Origin: Pseudarthrobacter sp.
GTDB taxonomy: Bacteria > Actinomycetota > Actinomycetes > Actinomycetales > Micrococcaceae
DNA length: 64,000 nucleotides
NCBI GenBank assembly: GCA_031178005.1
Contig: JAPSJV010000003.1
Coordinates: 62,001-126,000, forward strand
Direction: 5' to 3'
The notes below the pieces were generated by a model. That model was not told where the DNA came from. It saw only the letters and a program-made list of their open reading frames with translations, and searched no databases. Positions 1 to 8,986 of the stretch are shown here, one piece after another. Each line of letters starts with the position of its first letter. Within the stretch, counting starts at the first letter, position 1. Position numbers and translations under genes: made by a program.

Positions 1-497
1 ACACCCTGCTCAGCAGCCCGGTCGAGGCGCTGTCGGGTTACGCCACGTCGGCCACTTCACTGCCGGATCGTGCAGTCAACGGCAGCCTCGTACTGCCGTG
101 GAACGGGCGGGCCTATGAACTTGAGCTGGATATTTCATGGGACGCGGCAACGAACGTCGGAGTCTCCGTGGGCCGTTCGGCAGACGGATCGCGCCATACG
201 AACGTGGGTAAGTATGGTGGCGAGCTGTACGTGGACCGCGCGCCCTCGGACCAAAGCGGCTACTCGCTGGCGCCCTTCACGCGAGCTGCCGCACCCATCG
301 ATGCCAATGCCCGATCCGTGCACCTGCGCATATTCGTCGACACACAGAGCGTCGAGGTGTTCGTGAACTCCGGGCACACAGTGCTTTCACAGCAGGTGCA
401 TTTCGCCGCCGGTGACACTGGAATCTCCTTCTACTCCGACGGCGGCCCGGCCAACTTCACAGGGATCACCATCCGCGAGTTCGGCAGCACCATCTAG
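1..497 (+). CDS. GH32 family beta-fructosidase, C-terminal part (5' truncated)
   Basis: Open frame from base 3 with no start inside the window, ending at TAG 495-497; about 164 residues are visible. The translation carries hallmarks of the C-terminal beta-sandwich of glycoside hydrolase family 32 (levanase, inulinase, invertase): a start like 'LLSSPV', then 'IFVDTQSVEVFVNSG' followed by a 'GISFYSDGG' strand. The catalytic five-bladed propeller lies upstream of the window, so substrate (levan, inulin or sucrose) cannot be decided. By family the enzyme hydrolyses beta-fructosides. It shares strand with the next gene but a 98-bp gap separates them. Confidence 0.85.
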   Translation, partial: TLLSSPVEALSGYATSATSLPDRAVNGSLVLPWNGRAYELELDISWDAATNVGVSVGRSADGSRHTNVGKYGGELYVDRAPSDQSGYSLAPFTRAAAPIDANARSVHLRIFVDTQSVEVFVNSGHTVLSQQVHFAAGDTGISFYSDGGPANFTGITIREFGSTI

Positions 498-594
498 CGG
501 CCGTCCCGGCCGTTGGTCCGCGGTTCATGTTTCAGCAATCCCCGCCTCCTACCCTGAACCAGCCCACATCGTTCAAAGGCCAAGGAGACAAAAC

Positions 595-2310
595 ATGTGC
601 ACTGAGGAAAAGGGGGCAGGCGGCAACAACGCCAGCCTGGAACTTGCCGACGCGGAGCTGCAGACAATGGGTTTGAGCCGCCGTCGGATCCTGCAGTCTG
701 CCGGAATCATGGCGGCCGGATCGGCGGCGGCCCTGGGCGCCGCACGTCCGGCCGCCGCTGCGCCGGGCAGCAATGATCCGCAGCTCACGTGGCTGGTGGG
801 GGACCACCACGTGCACACCCAGTTCAGCCATGACGCCAAGTACATGATCAAGCAGCAGCTCGACGCCGCGGAAGCCTACGGCGTGGACTGGCTGGCCTTC
901 ACCGAGCACAGCAACTTCGGCCATGCGAACAACGGCGGGGCCGTCAACGCCAACAAGGAGATCAAAACCCAGCGGGCGGCGCGTCCGGACTTGCTGATCT
1001 TCCAGGGCCTGGAATGGTACATCCCTGGAGCGGAACACGCCTCGGTGCTGGTAACTCCGGGCCCCAACGAGGTTAATCTGCTCCGCACTTTTGAACTCGT
1101 GTGGGACGGAAAGCTGAACCAGTGGGAGAAGCCCGTCCCAGGCAGCGCCCAAGTGGAAACCTTCGAACGGAAAGCCGTGGAAGCCATCGCCTGGTTGGCC
1201 GAACAGCGGCGGACCGGCTATGTGGACGACGTCGTGGCGCTGGCCAACCACCCCATGCGCCTGGGTATCGATTCACCCCATGAGCTTCGTGCCTGGCGGG
1301 ATGCCGCCCGGGAGGTCATGATCGGCATGGAAGGCGCGCCCGGGGCGCAGGGCTCCGGCGTCGGCCAGTTTGCCGGTCCCGGGGACCAGCGCGGCGAATA
1401 CACCAACAATCCCAGCCAGTTCAGCTTTGCCGGCTACCCCGCCGACGCCTACCGGCCGTACGGCGGCTTTGATTGGGCCACCGCCACGGTGGGCGGCGTC
1501 TGGGATTCCATGCTGGCGGAGGGGTTGCCCTTCTGGATCACTTCCAGCTCGGACAACCACCTGACCGTCAAAGACACCTGGAAGACCGGGCCTTACCCGG
1601 ACCGGGAGCCCTACCTCAGCCTGCCCAGCGAATTCGACCGCTGGTCCGTGGAAGGCAAGCGTCCTGACCCGTTCGATTCCGGTGAACGCCAGGGCGGCAG
1701 CGACTTCTGGCCGGGGCAGTTCAGCCGCGTCCATACCGGAGTGACGGAGCGGAGCTACTCGGGAGTCCTGCAGGCGATGCGCAACGGCCGCATGTGGATT
1801 GACCACGGCCACCTGCTCCAGGGTCTGGACGTGCGGGTACGCCCGCTCCGGAACAAGGGAAACAACGGCCGCAACGGCGTCACCCTCGGTTCCCGGCTCA
1901 GCGTCAGGCGAGGTACCGACGTCGAAATTTCCATCACCATCACCGCCACGGACTACCGGAACGCGGCCGGCATCCTTCCGCGGCTTGCGCACGTGGACGT
2001 GATCGGCGGCCCCGTCACCGGCCCCGCGGCGGACCGTGACAGCCTGCGCGCTGAAGGCACCACCGTCTGGACGCAGCTGGACGTCTCCGGGCGCGCCGGG
2101 ACTTTCACGATTAAGCACGTGGTCAGGGACGTGCAGGAGTCCTGTTACTTCAGGCTCCGTGGGAGCGACGGCAAGCGGCACGGTGCCGGCTACCACGGTG
2201 CCTCCGTTGATCCCGCCGGCCCCATCCGCCACGGCAACAACCTTGGCGACGCCGATCCCTGGGCGGACACCTGGTTCTACGCCAACCCGGTATTTATCGA
2301 CGTCATCTGA
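595..2310 (+). CDS. Tat-exported PHP-domain metal-dependent phosphoesterase-like protein
   Basis: 571 residues. The frame is open further upstream, but ATG 595 is preceded by AAGGAG at 582-587, so I start there. Residues ~25-60 form a twin-arginine signal ('SRRRILQSAG', then an Ala-rich h-region and AAA cleavage zone). The mature protein begins with a PHP metal site: 'GDHHVHTQFSHDAKY', then 'FTEHSNFGHA', and later 'TSSSDNHLT'. PHP proteins use clusters of His/Asp to bind metals and hydrolyse phosphoesters. An exported, ~500-residue PHP protein could act on extracellular phosphoesters; the substrate is unknown. The C-terminal ~170 residues look like a beta-rich accessory domain. Confidence 0.8.
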   Translation: MCTEEKGAGGNNASLELADAELQTMGLSRRRILQSAGIMAAGSAAALGAARPAAAAPGSNDPQLTWLVGDHHVHTQFSHDAKYMIKQQLDAAEAYGVDWLAFTEHSNFGHANNGGAVNANKEIKTQRAARPDLLIFQGLEWYIPGAEHASVLVTPGPNEVNLLRTFELVWDGKLNQWEKPVPGSAQVETFERKAVEAIAWLAEQRRTGYVDDVVALANHPMRLGIDSPHELRAWRDAAREVMIGMEGAPGAQGSGVGQFAGPGDQRGEYTNNPSQFSFAGYPADAYRPYGGFDWATATVGGVWDSMLAEGLPFWITSSSDNHLTVKDTWKTGPYPDREPYLSLPSEFDRWSVEGKRPDPFDSGERQGGSDFWPGQFSRVHTGVTERSYSGVLQAMRNGRMWIDHGHLLQGLDVRVRPLRNKGNNGRNGVTLGSRLSVRRGTDVEISITITATDYRNAAGILPRLAHVDVIGGPVTGPAADRDSLRAEGTTVWTQLDVSGRAGTFTIKHVVRDVQESCYFRLRGSDGKRHGAGYHGASVDPAGPIRHGNNLGDADPWADTWFYANPVFIDVI

Positions 2311-2435
2311 CTCGAGGCACTTGGGCGTTATCGCTTCCGCCACGGTGCGGCGGCAGGCACCCGACCGAATGTGGCCACAATAATCGGGTGCAGTACTTCC
2401 GGCAACGGGAGGATTGTGTGTGAAAGGAGGACCAC

Positions 2436-3299
2436 ATGATCGGCACACTTAACGCCTTGGTCGACCTCGTCGAGCAAACCACCGGCGAGGTGATCGACGT
2501 CGGCGCATTCGCCCGGAAGCACGGCACCACCGAGTATCACCTGCGCAGGATGTTCTCTGCGCTGGCCGGAATGCCACTGTCCGAGTACGCACGCCGCCGC
2601 CGGATGACGCTCGCCGGAGCGGACCTTGCCCTGGGCGAGCCAAACCTGCTGGATCTGGCCGTGCGTTACGGCTACGGATCGGCCGAGGCATTCGGCCGGG
2701 CATTCCGGTCAGTGCACGGCACAGGCCCGGCCGAGGTACGCCGTCATGGTGGTCCGCTCAGCACACAACCCATGCTCAGGTTCCGCCTGAGCGTCGAAGG
2801 GAGCACCCCCATGGACGTCACCATCACCCACCGGCCCGAATTTGTCCTCGCAGGCCATTCAGTGCAGGTCCCGCTTATTCACAAGGGCATTAATCCGCAT
2901 ATCCAGGAACACATTGCGGCCATTGCCCCGGAAGAACACACGCGGCTCAAGGCGCTGGCAAACACCGAGCCTGCCGGCATCCTGGCCGTCACGGCGGACC
3001 AGGAACCTGATGCGCCGGAAGGGTCAATGCTCACGTACCTGCACGGGGTGGCCCTTGATGCAGCCACTCCTGTGCCGGAGGACCTGGACACCATCAGGAC
3101 CGACGCCGGGACCTGGGCCGTGTTCCATTCCAGCGGCCCGTTCCCGGAGGTGGTCCAGCAGGTCTGGGCGGCGACCGCAACTGATTGGTTCCCCTCCAAC
3201 CCCTGGCGGCTGCGTCCCGGGCCGTCGATCCTGCGGTATGTCGAGTTCACCGGCACCCACGCCACCTGTGAGCTGTGGCTGCCTGTCGAAAAGTCCTAG
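2436..3299 (+). CDS. AraC-type regulator with GyrI-like effector-binding domain
   Basis: 287 residues. ATG 2436 follows a strong AAAGGAGG. The N-terminal ~100 residues hold the two helix-turn-helix motifs of the AraC family ('FARKHGTTEYHLRRMF' and 'LAVRYGYGSAEAFGRAFRS', with GTGPAE following). The C-terminal ~155 residues match a GyrI/BmrR-type effector domain, which binds hydrophobic small molecules. Such HTH-first proteins are commonly drug- or stress-responsive activators; the target is not evident. It is followed 23 bp later by a small membrane protein that could be co-transcribed. Confidence 0.85.
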   Translation: MIGTLNALVDLVEQTTGEVIDVGAFARKHGTTEYHLRRMFSALAGMPLSEYARRRRMTLAGADLALGEPNLLDLAVRYGYGSAEAFGRAFRSVHGTGPAEVRRHGGPLSTQPMLRFRLSVEGSTPMDVTITHRPEFVLAGHSVQVPLIHKGINPHIQEHIAAIAPEEHTRLKALANTEPAGILAVTADQEPDAPEGSMLTYLHGVALDAATPVPEDLDTIRTDAGTWAVFHSSGPFPEVVQQVWAATATDWFPSNPWRLRPGPSILRYVEFTGTHATCELWLPVEKS

Positions 3300-3322
3300 G
3301 CGGCGGACCGTAAAATCAAACC

Positions 3323-3718
3323 ATGCCTGAACTTGCCGATCTGCTCGGCCCCATCCTGGAGCTGATGAGCTGGATCGGTTTCGTCCCGGGCATTCCGCTG
3401 ATTGTGGCCGGCTGGATCATCGCCAGACGCCGTGGCCCGTGGAACACCGCCACCGCCGAAGTCTTCGAAGCAGGCGGGTTCAAGGGCTTCCGCTGGTCAG
3501 ACGACACGGGCGCGCCGCACGCGTCCCTGCACACTGCAGATCAAACCACCGGGCTGGAGCCGGGCGCTGAAGTAGTCCTCTACTACCAGGCCCGGCACCC
3601 GGCCCGGTGGAGCATTGTCCAACCCCGGCACGACAACCCGGTGCTGACCATCGGTTGGATCCTCACCAGCGTGGGGATCGTGTGCACGGTGGTCGGATTC
3701 ATCCTGATGATGTTCTGA
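3323..3718 (+). CDS. Small membrane protein, DUF3592-like
   Basis: 131 residues with a hydrophobic segment at each end (about residues 10-33, 'LMSWIGFVPGIPLIVAGWII', and about 107-131, 'TIGWILTSVGIVCTVVGFIL'). Between them lies a soluble ~70-residue region ending with 'VLYYQARHPARWSIV'. This two-helix/central-loop plan resembles DUF3592 proteins, whose function is unknown. The Shine-Dalgarno sequence is weak. Possibly co-transcribed with the AraC-type gene. Confidence 0.7.
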   Translation: MPELADLLGPILELMSWIGFVPGIPLIVAGWIIARRRGPWNTATAEVFEAGGFKGFRWSDDTGAPHASLHTADQTTGLEPGAEVVLYYQARHPARWSIVQPRHDNPVLTIGWILTSVGIVCTVVGFILMMF

Positions 3719-3797
3719 CGCCTGGGCCGCGACGGCGGATCAGCGACCTTTTTCGATTGAACCCTTGCGCTCCGGGGAGACGCATGTCACAGTTGTA

Positions 3798-3826
3798 GTC
3801 GATACGCTTCAACGATACGTATCGAC
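3798..3826. promoter_or_regulatory. Tandem LacI-type operators upstream of the lacI gene
   Basis: CGATACGTATCG (3813-3824) is a perfect 12-bp palindrome with the CpG/TA centre typical of LacI-family operators. Thirteen bases upstream, 3798-3813 (GTCGATACGCTTCAAC) is an imperfect copy of the same 16-bp site. The same palindrome recurs at 4956-4971 before the binding-protein gene. Position 36-64 bp before the GTG start of lacI suggests autoregulation. Confidence 0.75.
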
Positions 3827-3861
3827 GATGCATTTCCACCGATCACAACGAAAGGGAGACC

Positions 3862-4899
3862 GTGCCAACCAGCAAGGATGTTGCGGCTTTGGCCGGCGTT
3901 TCCCAGAGCACGGTCTCCTACGTTATGACCGGCAAACGCCCCATCTCGGAGAAGACCCGGCTGCGGGTCGAGGCGGCAATCGAGCAGTTGACCTACAGGC
4001 CAAATGCCGGAGCCCGCGCACTTGCAAGCCGCAAGTCGCAGGTGATCGGGCTGGTTATTCCGATCACTCCGGAGGTGCACCTGGGCTCCATTATGGAGTT
4101 CGTTGCAGTGATTGCCGCAACGGCCAGGCGCTTTGACCACGATGTCCTCCTGGTTACCGACCAGGAAGGCAACCAGGGGCTGGAACGGGTGGTGGGGCAG
4201 CAGCTCTGCGACGGACTGATCCTCATGCAGGTCCAGGCCGACGACGAGAGAATCCCCGTGGTCCGCAAGTTGGGTGTGCCGGTGGTGTTCATCGGTATTC
4301 CCAACGACTCCACGGGACTCAATTGCATTGACGCGGACTTTGCCCGTGCCGGTGAGCTGTGTGTAGAGGAGATGGCAGGCGCGGGGCACACCAACGGCGT
4401 GATCATCGGCTGGCGTCCCAGGCTTGTGGGGAGCCGGCTGAATTATGTTGACCGGTTCCTGGGTGGCGCCAACGCTGCGGCGGAGAGGCTGGGGGTTTCG
4501 CTTGAGCATCTGCCGGCCACCTCGGACCGCCGGAGCATCGAGGCCGCCGTCGATTCCTGCATTGCTGCATCCCAGGGCATGCCGGCCTTTGTCTCGCCGG
4601 ATGTAACCGTCCTCGAACTCCTACCCAGGATCCTCCACGAGAAGGGCCTGGAGCCGGGGAGGGATGCGTCCGTCATTGGCGTGGGGCCTGTTCCGGACAC
4701 CATGCTGGCCCTGGAAGAGACCACCATCCTGGACATCCAGCCAAGCCTGGTGTCCCAGCATGCCGTTGAACTTCTCCTGCGCCTGATGACTGCAGATCAT
4801 CCGGATGCTGGGGGAACGCTTGAACTGATACCGCCGCTGGTCACACACCGGCACGGTACCGCGGGGCATTCAGTGCCCGCACCGCAATCCGCATCCTGA
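3862..4899 (+). CDS. LacI-family transcriptional regulator of the adjacent sugar locus
   Basis: 345 residues, GTG start 3862 after AAAGGGAG. The classical LacI head is present: HTH 'TSKDVAALAGVSQSTVSYVM' at residues 2-22, then the hinge helix region 'YRPNAGARALASRKS'. A periplasmic-binding-protein-like sensor fills residues ~60-330. Near-identical palindromes before this gene and before the next transporter gene indicate that it represses itself and the transport/catabolic operon until a sugar effector binds. The effector is not visible from sequence; gene content suggests a disaccharide or other glycoside. Confidence 0.9.
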   Translation: MPTSKDVAALAGVSQSTVSYVMTGKRPISEKTRLRVEAAIEQLTYRPNAGARALASRKSQVIGLVIPITPEVHLGSIMEFVAVIAATARRFDHDVLLVTDQEGNQGLERVVGQQLCDGLILMQVQADDERIPVVRKLGVPVVFIGIPNDSTGLNCIDADFARAGELCVEEMAGAGHTNGVIIGWRPRLVGSRLNYVDRFLGGANAAAERLGVSLEHLPATSDRRSIEAAVDSCIAASQGMPAFVSPDVTVLELLPRILHEKGLEPGRDASVIGVGPVPDTMLALEETTILDIQPSLVSQHAVELLLRLMTADHPDAGGTLELIPPLVTHRHGTAGHSVPAPQSAS

Positions 4900-4955
4900 C
4901 CGAAGATGCCTGACCCGGAACCATGTTCCGGCAAAGGCATCAAAATTTGAGGTTC

Positions 4956-4971
4956 GTCGATACGTATCGAC
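4956..4971. promoter_or_regulatory. LacI operator before the sugar transport operon
   Basis: GTCGATACGTATCGAC is a perfect 16-bp palindrome whose 12-bp core is identical to that at 3813-3824. It lies 78 bp upstream of the binding-protein ATG (5049), where it can overlap the promoter. Confidence 0.8.
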
Positions 4972-5048
4972 AACCCGGAAAGTTCCTTCGAAAACAGCAC
5001 CAGCCGGCCCCGGCGACGACGCCCCGGCCCCTCACAAAGGATCTGATA

Positions 5049-6284
5049 ATGAAGTCAGCACTCACCCGCACCAAAGCCGCAGCATTCGCCGTCACGGCAC
5101 TGGCCGGCATCCCGTTGGCTCTGTCCGGTTGCGGATCAAGTACGGCTCCCGGGAGCGGCGGCCCCGTCACCGAGATTTCAGTGGTGGACTACTACAACAA
5201 CGAGCCGGATAAATCGGTGATCGGGGATACCCTGACGGCCTGTGGAACGCAGTCCGGCGTGACCATCAAGCGGGAGACCGTTCCCGGCAAGTCCCTGATT
5301 GCCAAGGTGCTTCAGCAGGCATCCTCGAAAACCTTGCCGGACGTGCTGATGCTGGACAACCCGGACCTGCAGCAGATCGCCGGCACTGGGGCGCTGGCGC
5401 CGTTGTCCGACTTCAACATCAGCACCGAAGGCTATCCGGAAGGCATCCTGAGCGCAGGCACCTATAAGGACCAGGTCTACGGGCTGGCCCCCACTGTGAA
5501 TACCATTGCGCTCTTCTACAACAAGGATGTCCTGGCCCAGGCCGGCATCACGCCCCCGACTACGTGGGAAGAGCTGAAGACGGCGGCAGCCGCACTCACT
5601 GCCGGAGACCAGTACGGCCTGGCCTTCAACGCCAATGCCACCTACGAGGGCACCTGGCAGTTCCTTCCGTTCATGTGGTCCAACGGCGGCGACGAGAAGA
5701 ACATCGCCACCCCGGAATCAGCTGAAGCCCTGCAGCTCTGGACGGACCTGGTCAAGAGCGGATCCGTCTCCTCCTCGGCACTGAACTGGACACAGGCCGA
5801 CGTCAACGATCAATTCATTGCCGGCAAGGCGGCCATGATGGTGAACGGGCCCTGGCAAATCCCCGTCCTGGACAAGCAGGCCGCGCTTCAGTACGGCGTG
5901 GTGAACATTCCGGTTAAGGACGCAGGCCAGACGCCGGTTGGCCCGCTGGGCGGCGAGGTCTGGACGGTCCCGCAGACGGGAAACAAGGAGAAGCAGGCGA
6001 AGGCCGCACAGGTGGTGGCCTGCATGAACAGCGACGAAAACCAGCTGGCCATGGCCAAGGCCCGCAACACCATTCCGTCCAAGACCAAGGTTGCCGCGCA
6101 GTTCGCAGCGGAGAACCCCAAGCTTGCCTCCTTTGCCGATCTGGTGGAGACGGCCCGCGCACGCACCGGCCAGCTTGGCGAGGAATGGCCGGACCAGGCC
6201 ACCAAGATCTACACCGCAATCCAACGGGCGTTGACGGACCAGGCCAGCCCCGCTGACGCCCTGAAGCAAGCCCAGGAAGGCTGA
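5049..6284 (+). CDS. ABC transporter extracellular sugar-binding lipoprotein
   Basis: 411 residues. The frame is open from 4923, but that would pass through the operator; ATG 5049 follows AAAGGA and gives a signal peptide ('KAAAFAVTALAGIPLALSGC') with a lipobox LSGC, so the mature protein is probably lipid-anchored. The rest is a family 1 extracellular solute-binding protein ('NTIALFYNKDVLAQAGITPP', 'PTTWEELKTAA', 'FIAGKAAMMVNGPW'), usual for di- and oligosaccharides. First gene of the transport operon; permease genes follow after 11 bp. Confidence 0.9.
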   Translation: MKSALTRTKAAAFAVTALAGIPLALSGCGSSTAPGSGGPVTEISVVDYYNNEPDKSVIGDTLTACGTQSGVTIKRETVPGKSLIAKVLQQASSKTLPDVLMLDNPDLQQIAGTGALAPLSDFNISTEGYPEGILSAGTYKDQVYGLAPTVNTIALFYNKDVLAQAGITPPTTWEELKTAAAALTAGDQYGLAFNANATYEGTWQFLPFMWSNGGDEKNIATPESAEALQLWTDLVKSGSVSSSALNWTQADVNDQFIAGKAAMMVNGPWQIPVLDKQAALQYGVVNIPVKDAGQTPVGPLGGEVWTVPQTGNKEKQAKAAQVVACMNSDENQLAMAKARNTIPSKTKVAAQFAAENPKLASFADLVETARARTGQLGEEWPDQATKIYTAIQRALTDQASPADALKQAQEG

Positions 6285-6295
6285 GGGCAGGTCCC

Positions 6296-7258
6296 ATGAC
6301 GACAACTGTCCAGGAGCTGGCCCGGAATCCGGTGCAGCCGGTCACCGACGCCCCAATGAAACGGCACCAGGGCTACCGGCGCCGGGAGCGGATTTACCAG
6401 TGGCTCTTCCTCGTTCCTGCCGTGGCGTACCTGGCGCTCTTCTTCGGCTACCCCGTGGTGAAGAACGTCCTGATGAGTTTCCAGGACTACAGCACCAGCA
6501 CCTTCTACACGGGAGAAGCCCCGTGGGTGGGGTTCGCCAACTACGCGACCGTGATTTCGTCGTCGTTGTTCTCCACGGCGATGATCAATACCGCGCTGTT
6601 CACGGCAGGGTCCATCGCCGGGCAGTTCATCCTGGGCCTTGGCCTTGCGGTTTTCTTCAAGCGCAGGTTCCCGCTCAACGGGATCCTCCGCTCGCTGCTG
6701 CTCCTTCCGTGGCTGCTGCCGCTGATTGTTTCCAGCGCCGTGTGGCGATGGATCCTGGACAAGGACGGCGGGGCGCTGAACAACTTCCTGGAAAGCCTGG
6801 GCATCATCAGCACGGGAATTCCGTGGCTGACCAGCACCTCGCTGGCGCTCGCCGCCGTGATGGCAGTGAACATCTGGATCGGCATCCCGTTCAATGTCAC
6901 CGTGCTGTACGGCGGTTTGCAGGATATTCCGGATGAGCTGTACGAGGCTGCATCGCTGGACGGAGCCACCGGGTGGAAGGCGTTCCGGCACGTCACCTGG
7001 CCGATGCTGCGGCCGGTGGTGAGCGTGGTGCTGGTGCTGGGCGTGGTCTACACCTTGAAGGTCCTGGACATCATCCTGGGCCTGACCAATGGCGGGCCGG
7101 CCAACTCCACCCAGACCATCGCCACGCAGTCGTACGCCTTGTCCTTCCAGAACTTCAAGTTCGGCGAGGGCGCCGCGATGGGCAACATCCTGGTGCTGAT
7201 CTCGCTGGTCTTCGCGGTTCTCTACCTCCGTGCCAACCGGCGCGCCGTTGATGAGTGA
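6296..7258 (+). CDS. Sugar ABC transporter permease, MalF/UgpA type
   Basis: 320 residues, six predicted membrane segments. The cytoplasmic EAA loop that docks the ATPase is 'YEAASLDGATGWKAFRHVTW'. Usual length for a MalF-like permease without the extra periplasmic loop. Sits between the binding protein and the second permease in a tightly packed operon. No ATPase gene is present in the cluster, so it presumably uses a shared MsmK/MsiK-type ATPase encoded elsewhere. Confidence 0.92.
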   Translation: MTTTVQELARNPVQPVTDAPMKRHQGYRRRERIYQWLFLVPAVAYLALFFGYPVVKNVLMSFQDYSTSTFYTGEAPWVGFANYATVISSSLFSTAMINTALFTAGSIAGQFILGLGLAVFFKRRFPLNGILRSLLLLPWLLPLIVSSAVWRWILDKDGGALNNFLESLGIISTGIPWLTSTSLALAAVMAVNIWIGIPFNVTVLYGGLQDIPDELYEAASLDGATGWKAFRHVTWPMLRPVVSVVLVLGVVYTLKVLDIILGLTNGGPANSTQTIATQSYALSFQNFKFGEGAAMGNILVLISLVFAVLYLRANRRAVDE

Positions 7259-7265
7259 GGGCTCC

Positions 7266-8138
7266 ATGACCATCAAAACAACTTTCGACGCCGGGACCCG
7301 CCACGTGCGGCGCAGTACCGGCGGTGCCGCCAATGATTCCAGGCGGTGGGGGACCACGGCGCTTGCCATCCTGTTCCTGGCCGTGATGCTGTTCCCCGTC
7401 TACTGGATGATCAACGCCTCGCTGCAGCCCAACGGGGCAACCCTCCAGACGTCCTGGCTTCCGCTGTCCCCGGACTTCACGGGTTACGCCACGGCGATCA
7501 GCCAGCAGGGTGGGAACCTGATGACCAGCCTGGTGGTGGCCTTGGGCAGCGTGCTGTTCAGCCTGGCCATCGCGGCTCCGGCGGCTTACGCGCTGGCGTA
7601 CTTCAAGGTGCGCGGCGCCGGGATTGTGCTGTTCGCGATCCTGATCAGCCAGATGATTCCGGGCATCGTGGTGGCCAACGCCCTGTACACCGCGTACAAC
7701 GATCTGGGCCTGCTCAATTCGATTCCCGGGCTGATCCTGGCGGATTCCTCGCACGGCATCCCGTTCGCCATCCTCATCATGCGGGCGTTTATGAACAACC
7801 TGCCGGCCTCCGTGATTGAGGCGGCCAAGGTGGACGGGGCCGGGCACCTGCGGGCCTTCTGGTCAATCGTCCTTCCGTTGAGCCGCAACGCCCTGATCAC
7901 CTCCGGGCTCTTCACATTCCTCTTCACCTGGAGCGATTTCCTCTTTGCCCTGACCTTGACCACCACGGACCAGGTCCGGCCCGTCACGCTGGGTATTTTC
8001 CAGTACATGGGCGCCTACGTGAACGACTGGAGTTCAGTGATGGCGACGGCGGTCCTGGCCTCCATCCCGGCCATCATCCTGCTGATCGCAGCGCAAAAAT
8101 ACGTGGCGGCAGGCACCACCGGCGGGGCCGTCAAATGA
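7266..8138 (+). CDS. Sugar ABC transporter permease, MalG/UgpE type
   Basis: 290 residues with six predicted helices and the EAA loop '[20 protein letters not shown]'. ATG 7266 follows GTGAGGG; in-frame ATG 7251, which overlaps the previous stop, is an alternative. Forms the heterodimeric membrane channel with the preceding permease. Its stop overlaps ATG 8135 of the next reading frame. Confidence 0.9.
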   Translation: MTIKTTFDAGTRHVRRSTGGAANDSRRWGTTALAILFLAVMLFPVYWMINASLQPNGATLQTSWLPLSPDFTGYATAISQQGGNLMTSLVVALGSVLFSLAIAAPAAYALAYFKVRGAGIVLFAILISQMIPGIVVANALYTAYNDLGLLNSIPGLILADSSHGIPFAILIMRAFMNNLPASVIEAAKVDGAGHLRAFWSIVLPLSRNALITSGLFTFLFTWSDFLFALTLTTTDQVRPVTLGIFQYMGAYVNDWSSVMATAVLASIPAIILLIAAQKYVAAGTTGGAVK

Positions 8139-8191
8139 CGGCGCAGCCCTCAACAGTTCCAGAAACCACCGAACCGAACACAGGAGATGCA

Positions 8192-8986
8192 ATGACTGAC
8201 AACGCCGCCACCCGGGTCACCGTCTGGAGCGAAAACCGGCACGAACAGGAACATGAGCACGTGGCTGCGCTGTATCCCCGGGGAATGCACGCCGCAGTGA
8301 AGGAAGGCATCGAGGAGAACCTGGGCGCCGCCGTCGAGGTCCGGACCGCCACCCTGGACCAGCCGGAACACGGCCTCACCGAGGAAGTGCTGGCCAATAC
8401 GGACGTGCTGACGTGGTGGGGGCACATGGCCCACGGCGACGTCGACGACGAGATCGTCGAGCGGGTGCACCGGCACGTGCTGTCCGGGATGGGGCTGATT
8501 GTGCTGCATTCCGGGCACTGGTCCAAAATCTTCACCAAGCTCATGGGCACCACCTGCACCCTGCGCTGGCGCGGCGAGCAGGACCGCGAGCTGGTGTGGA
8601 CGGTGGATCCCACGCACCCCATCGCCAAAGGCGTGCCGCACCCCATCATCATCGATGAGCAGGAAATGTACGGCGAGTTCTTCGACATTCCCACGCCGGA
8701 GGAACTGGTGTTCATCAGCTCCTTCAGCGGCGGCGAAGTGTTCCGGTCCGGCTGCACGTTCCGCCGCGGACACGGCAAGATCTTCTTCTTCAGCCCGGGC
8801 GACCAGGACTACCCGGTCTACCACCACAAGGACATCCGAAGGGTCATCGCCAACGCCGTGGAATGGGCAGTGACGGACCGCCCGCGGCGTGAACTGCCCG
8901 AGCTCCTCCGGTACGACACCAACGAGTTCTTCAAGGGCGCCGGGTACCAGGGAGCCACCGCCATCTATGAGGGAAGCGACGCATGA
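8192..8986 (+). CDS. ThuA-like protein (trehalose-utilisation family)
   Basis: 264 residues from ATG 8192, chosen because of AGGAG at 8182-8186; the in-frame ATG 8135 overlaps the permease stop (ATGA) and is an alternative. A single ThuA-like, class-I-glutamine-amidotransferase-fold domain is visible: '[20 protein letters not shown]', '[19 protein letters not shown]', '[14 protein letters not shown]', '[13 protein letters not shown]', '[15 protein letters not shown]'. In rhizobia ThuA and ThuB act in conversion of trehalose through 3-keto sugars. Here it overlaps a Gfo/Idh/MocA gene, matching the ThuA/ThuB pairing, so 3-keto-glycoside metabolism is a reasonable inference. Confidence 0.85.
   Translation: MTDNAATRVTVWSENRHEQEHEHVAALYPRGMHAAVKEGIEENLGAAVEVRTATLDQPEHGLTEEVLANTDVLTWWGHMAHGDVDDEIVERVHRHVLSGMGLIVLHSGHWSKIFTKLMGTTCTLRWRGEQDRELVWTVDPTHPIAKGVPHPIIIDEQEMYGEFFDIPTPEELVFISSFSGGEVFRSGCTFRRGHGKIFFFSPGDQDYPVYHHKDIRRVIANAVEWAVTDRPRRELPELLRYDTNEFFKGAGYQGATAIYEGSDA

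Noticed and set aside
1273..2448. 391-residue minus-strand frame
   Set aside because: Antisense to the Tat-exported PHP protein with its clear signal and metal motifs.
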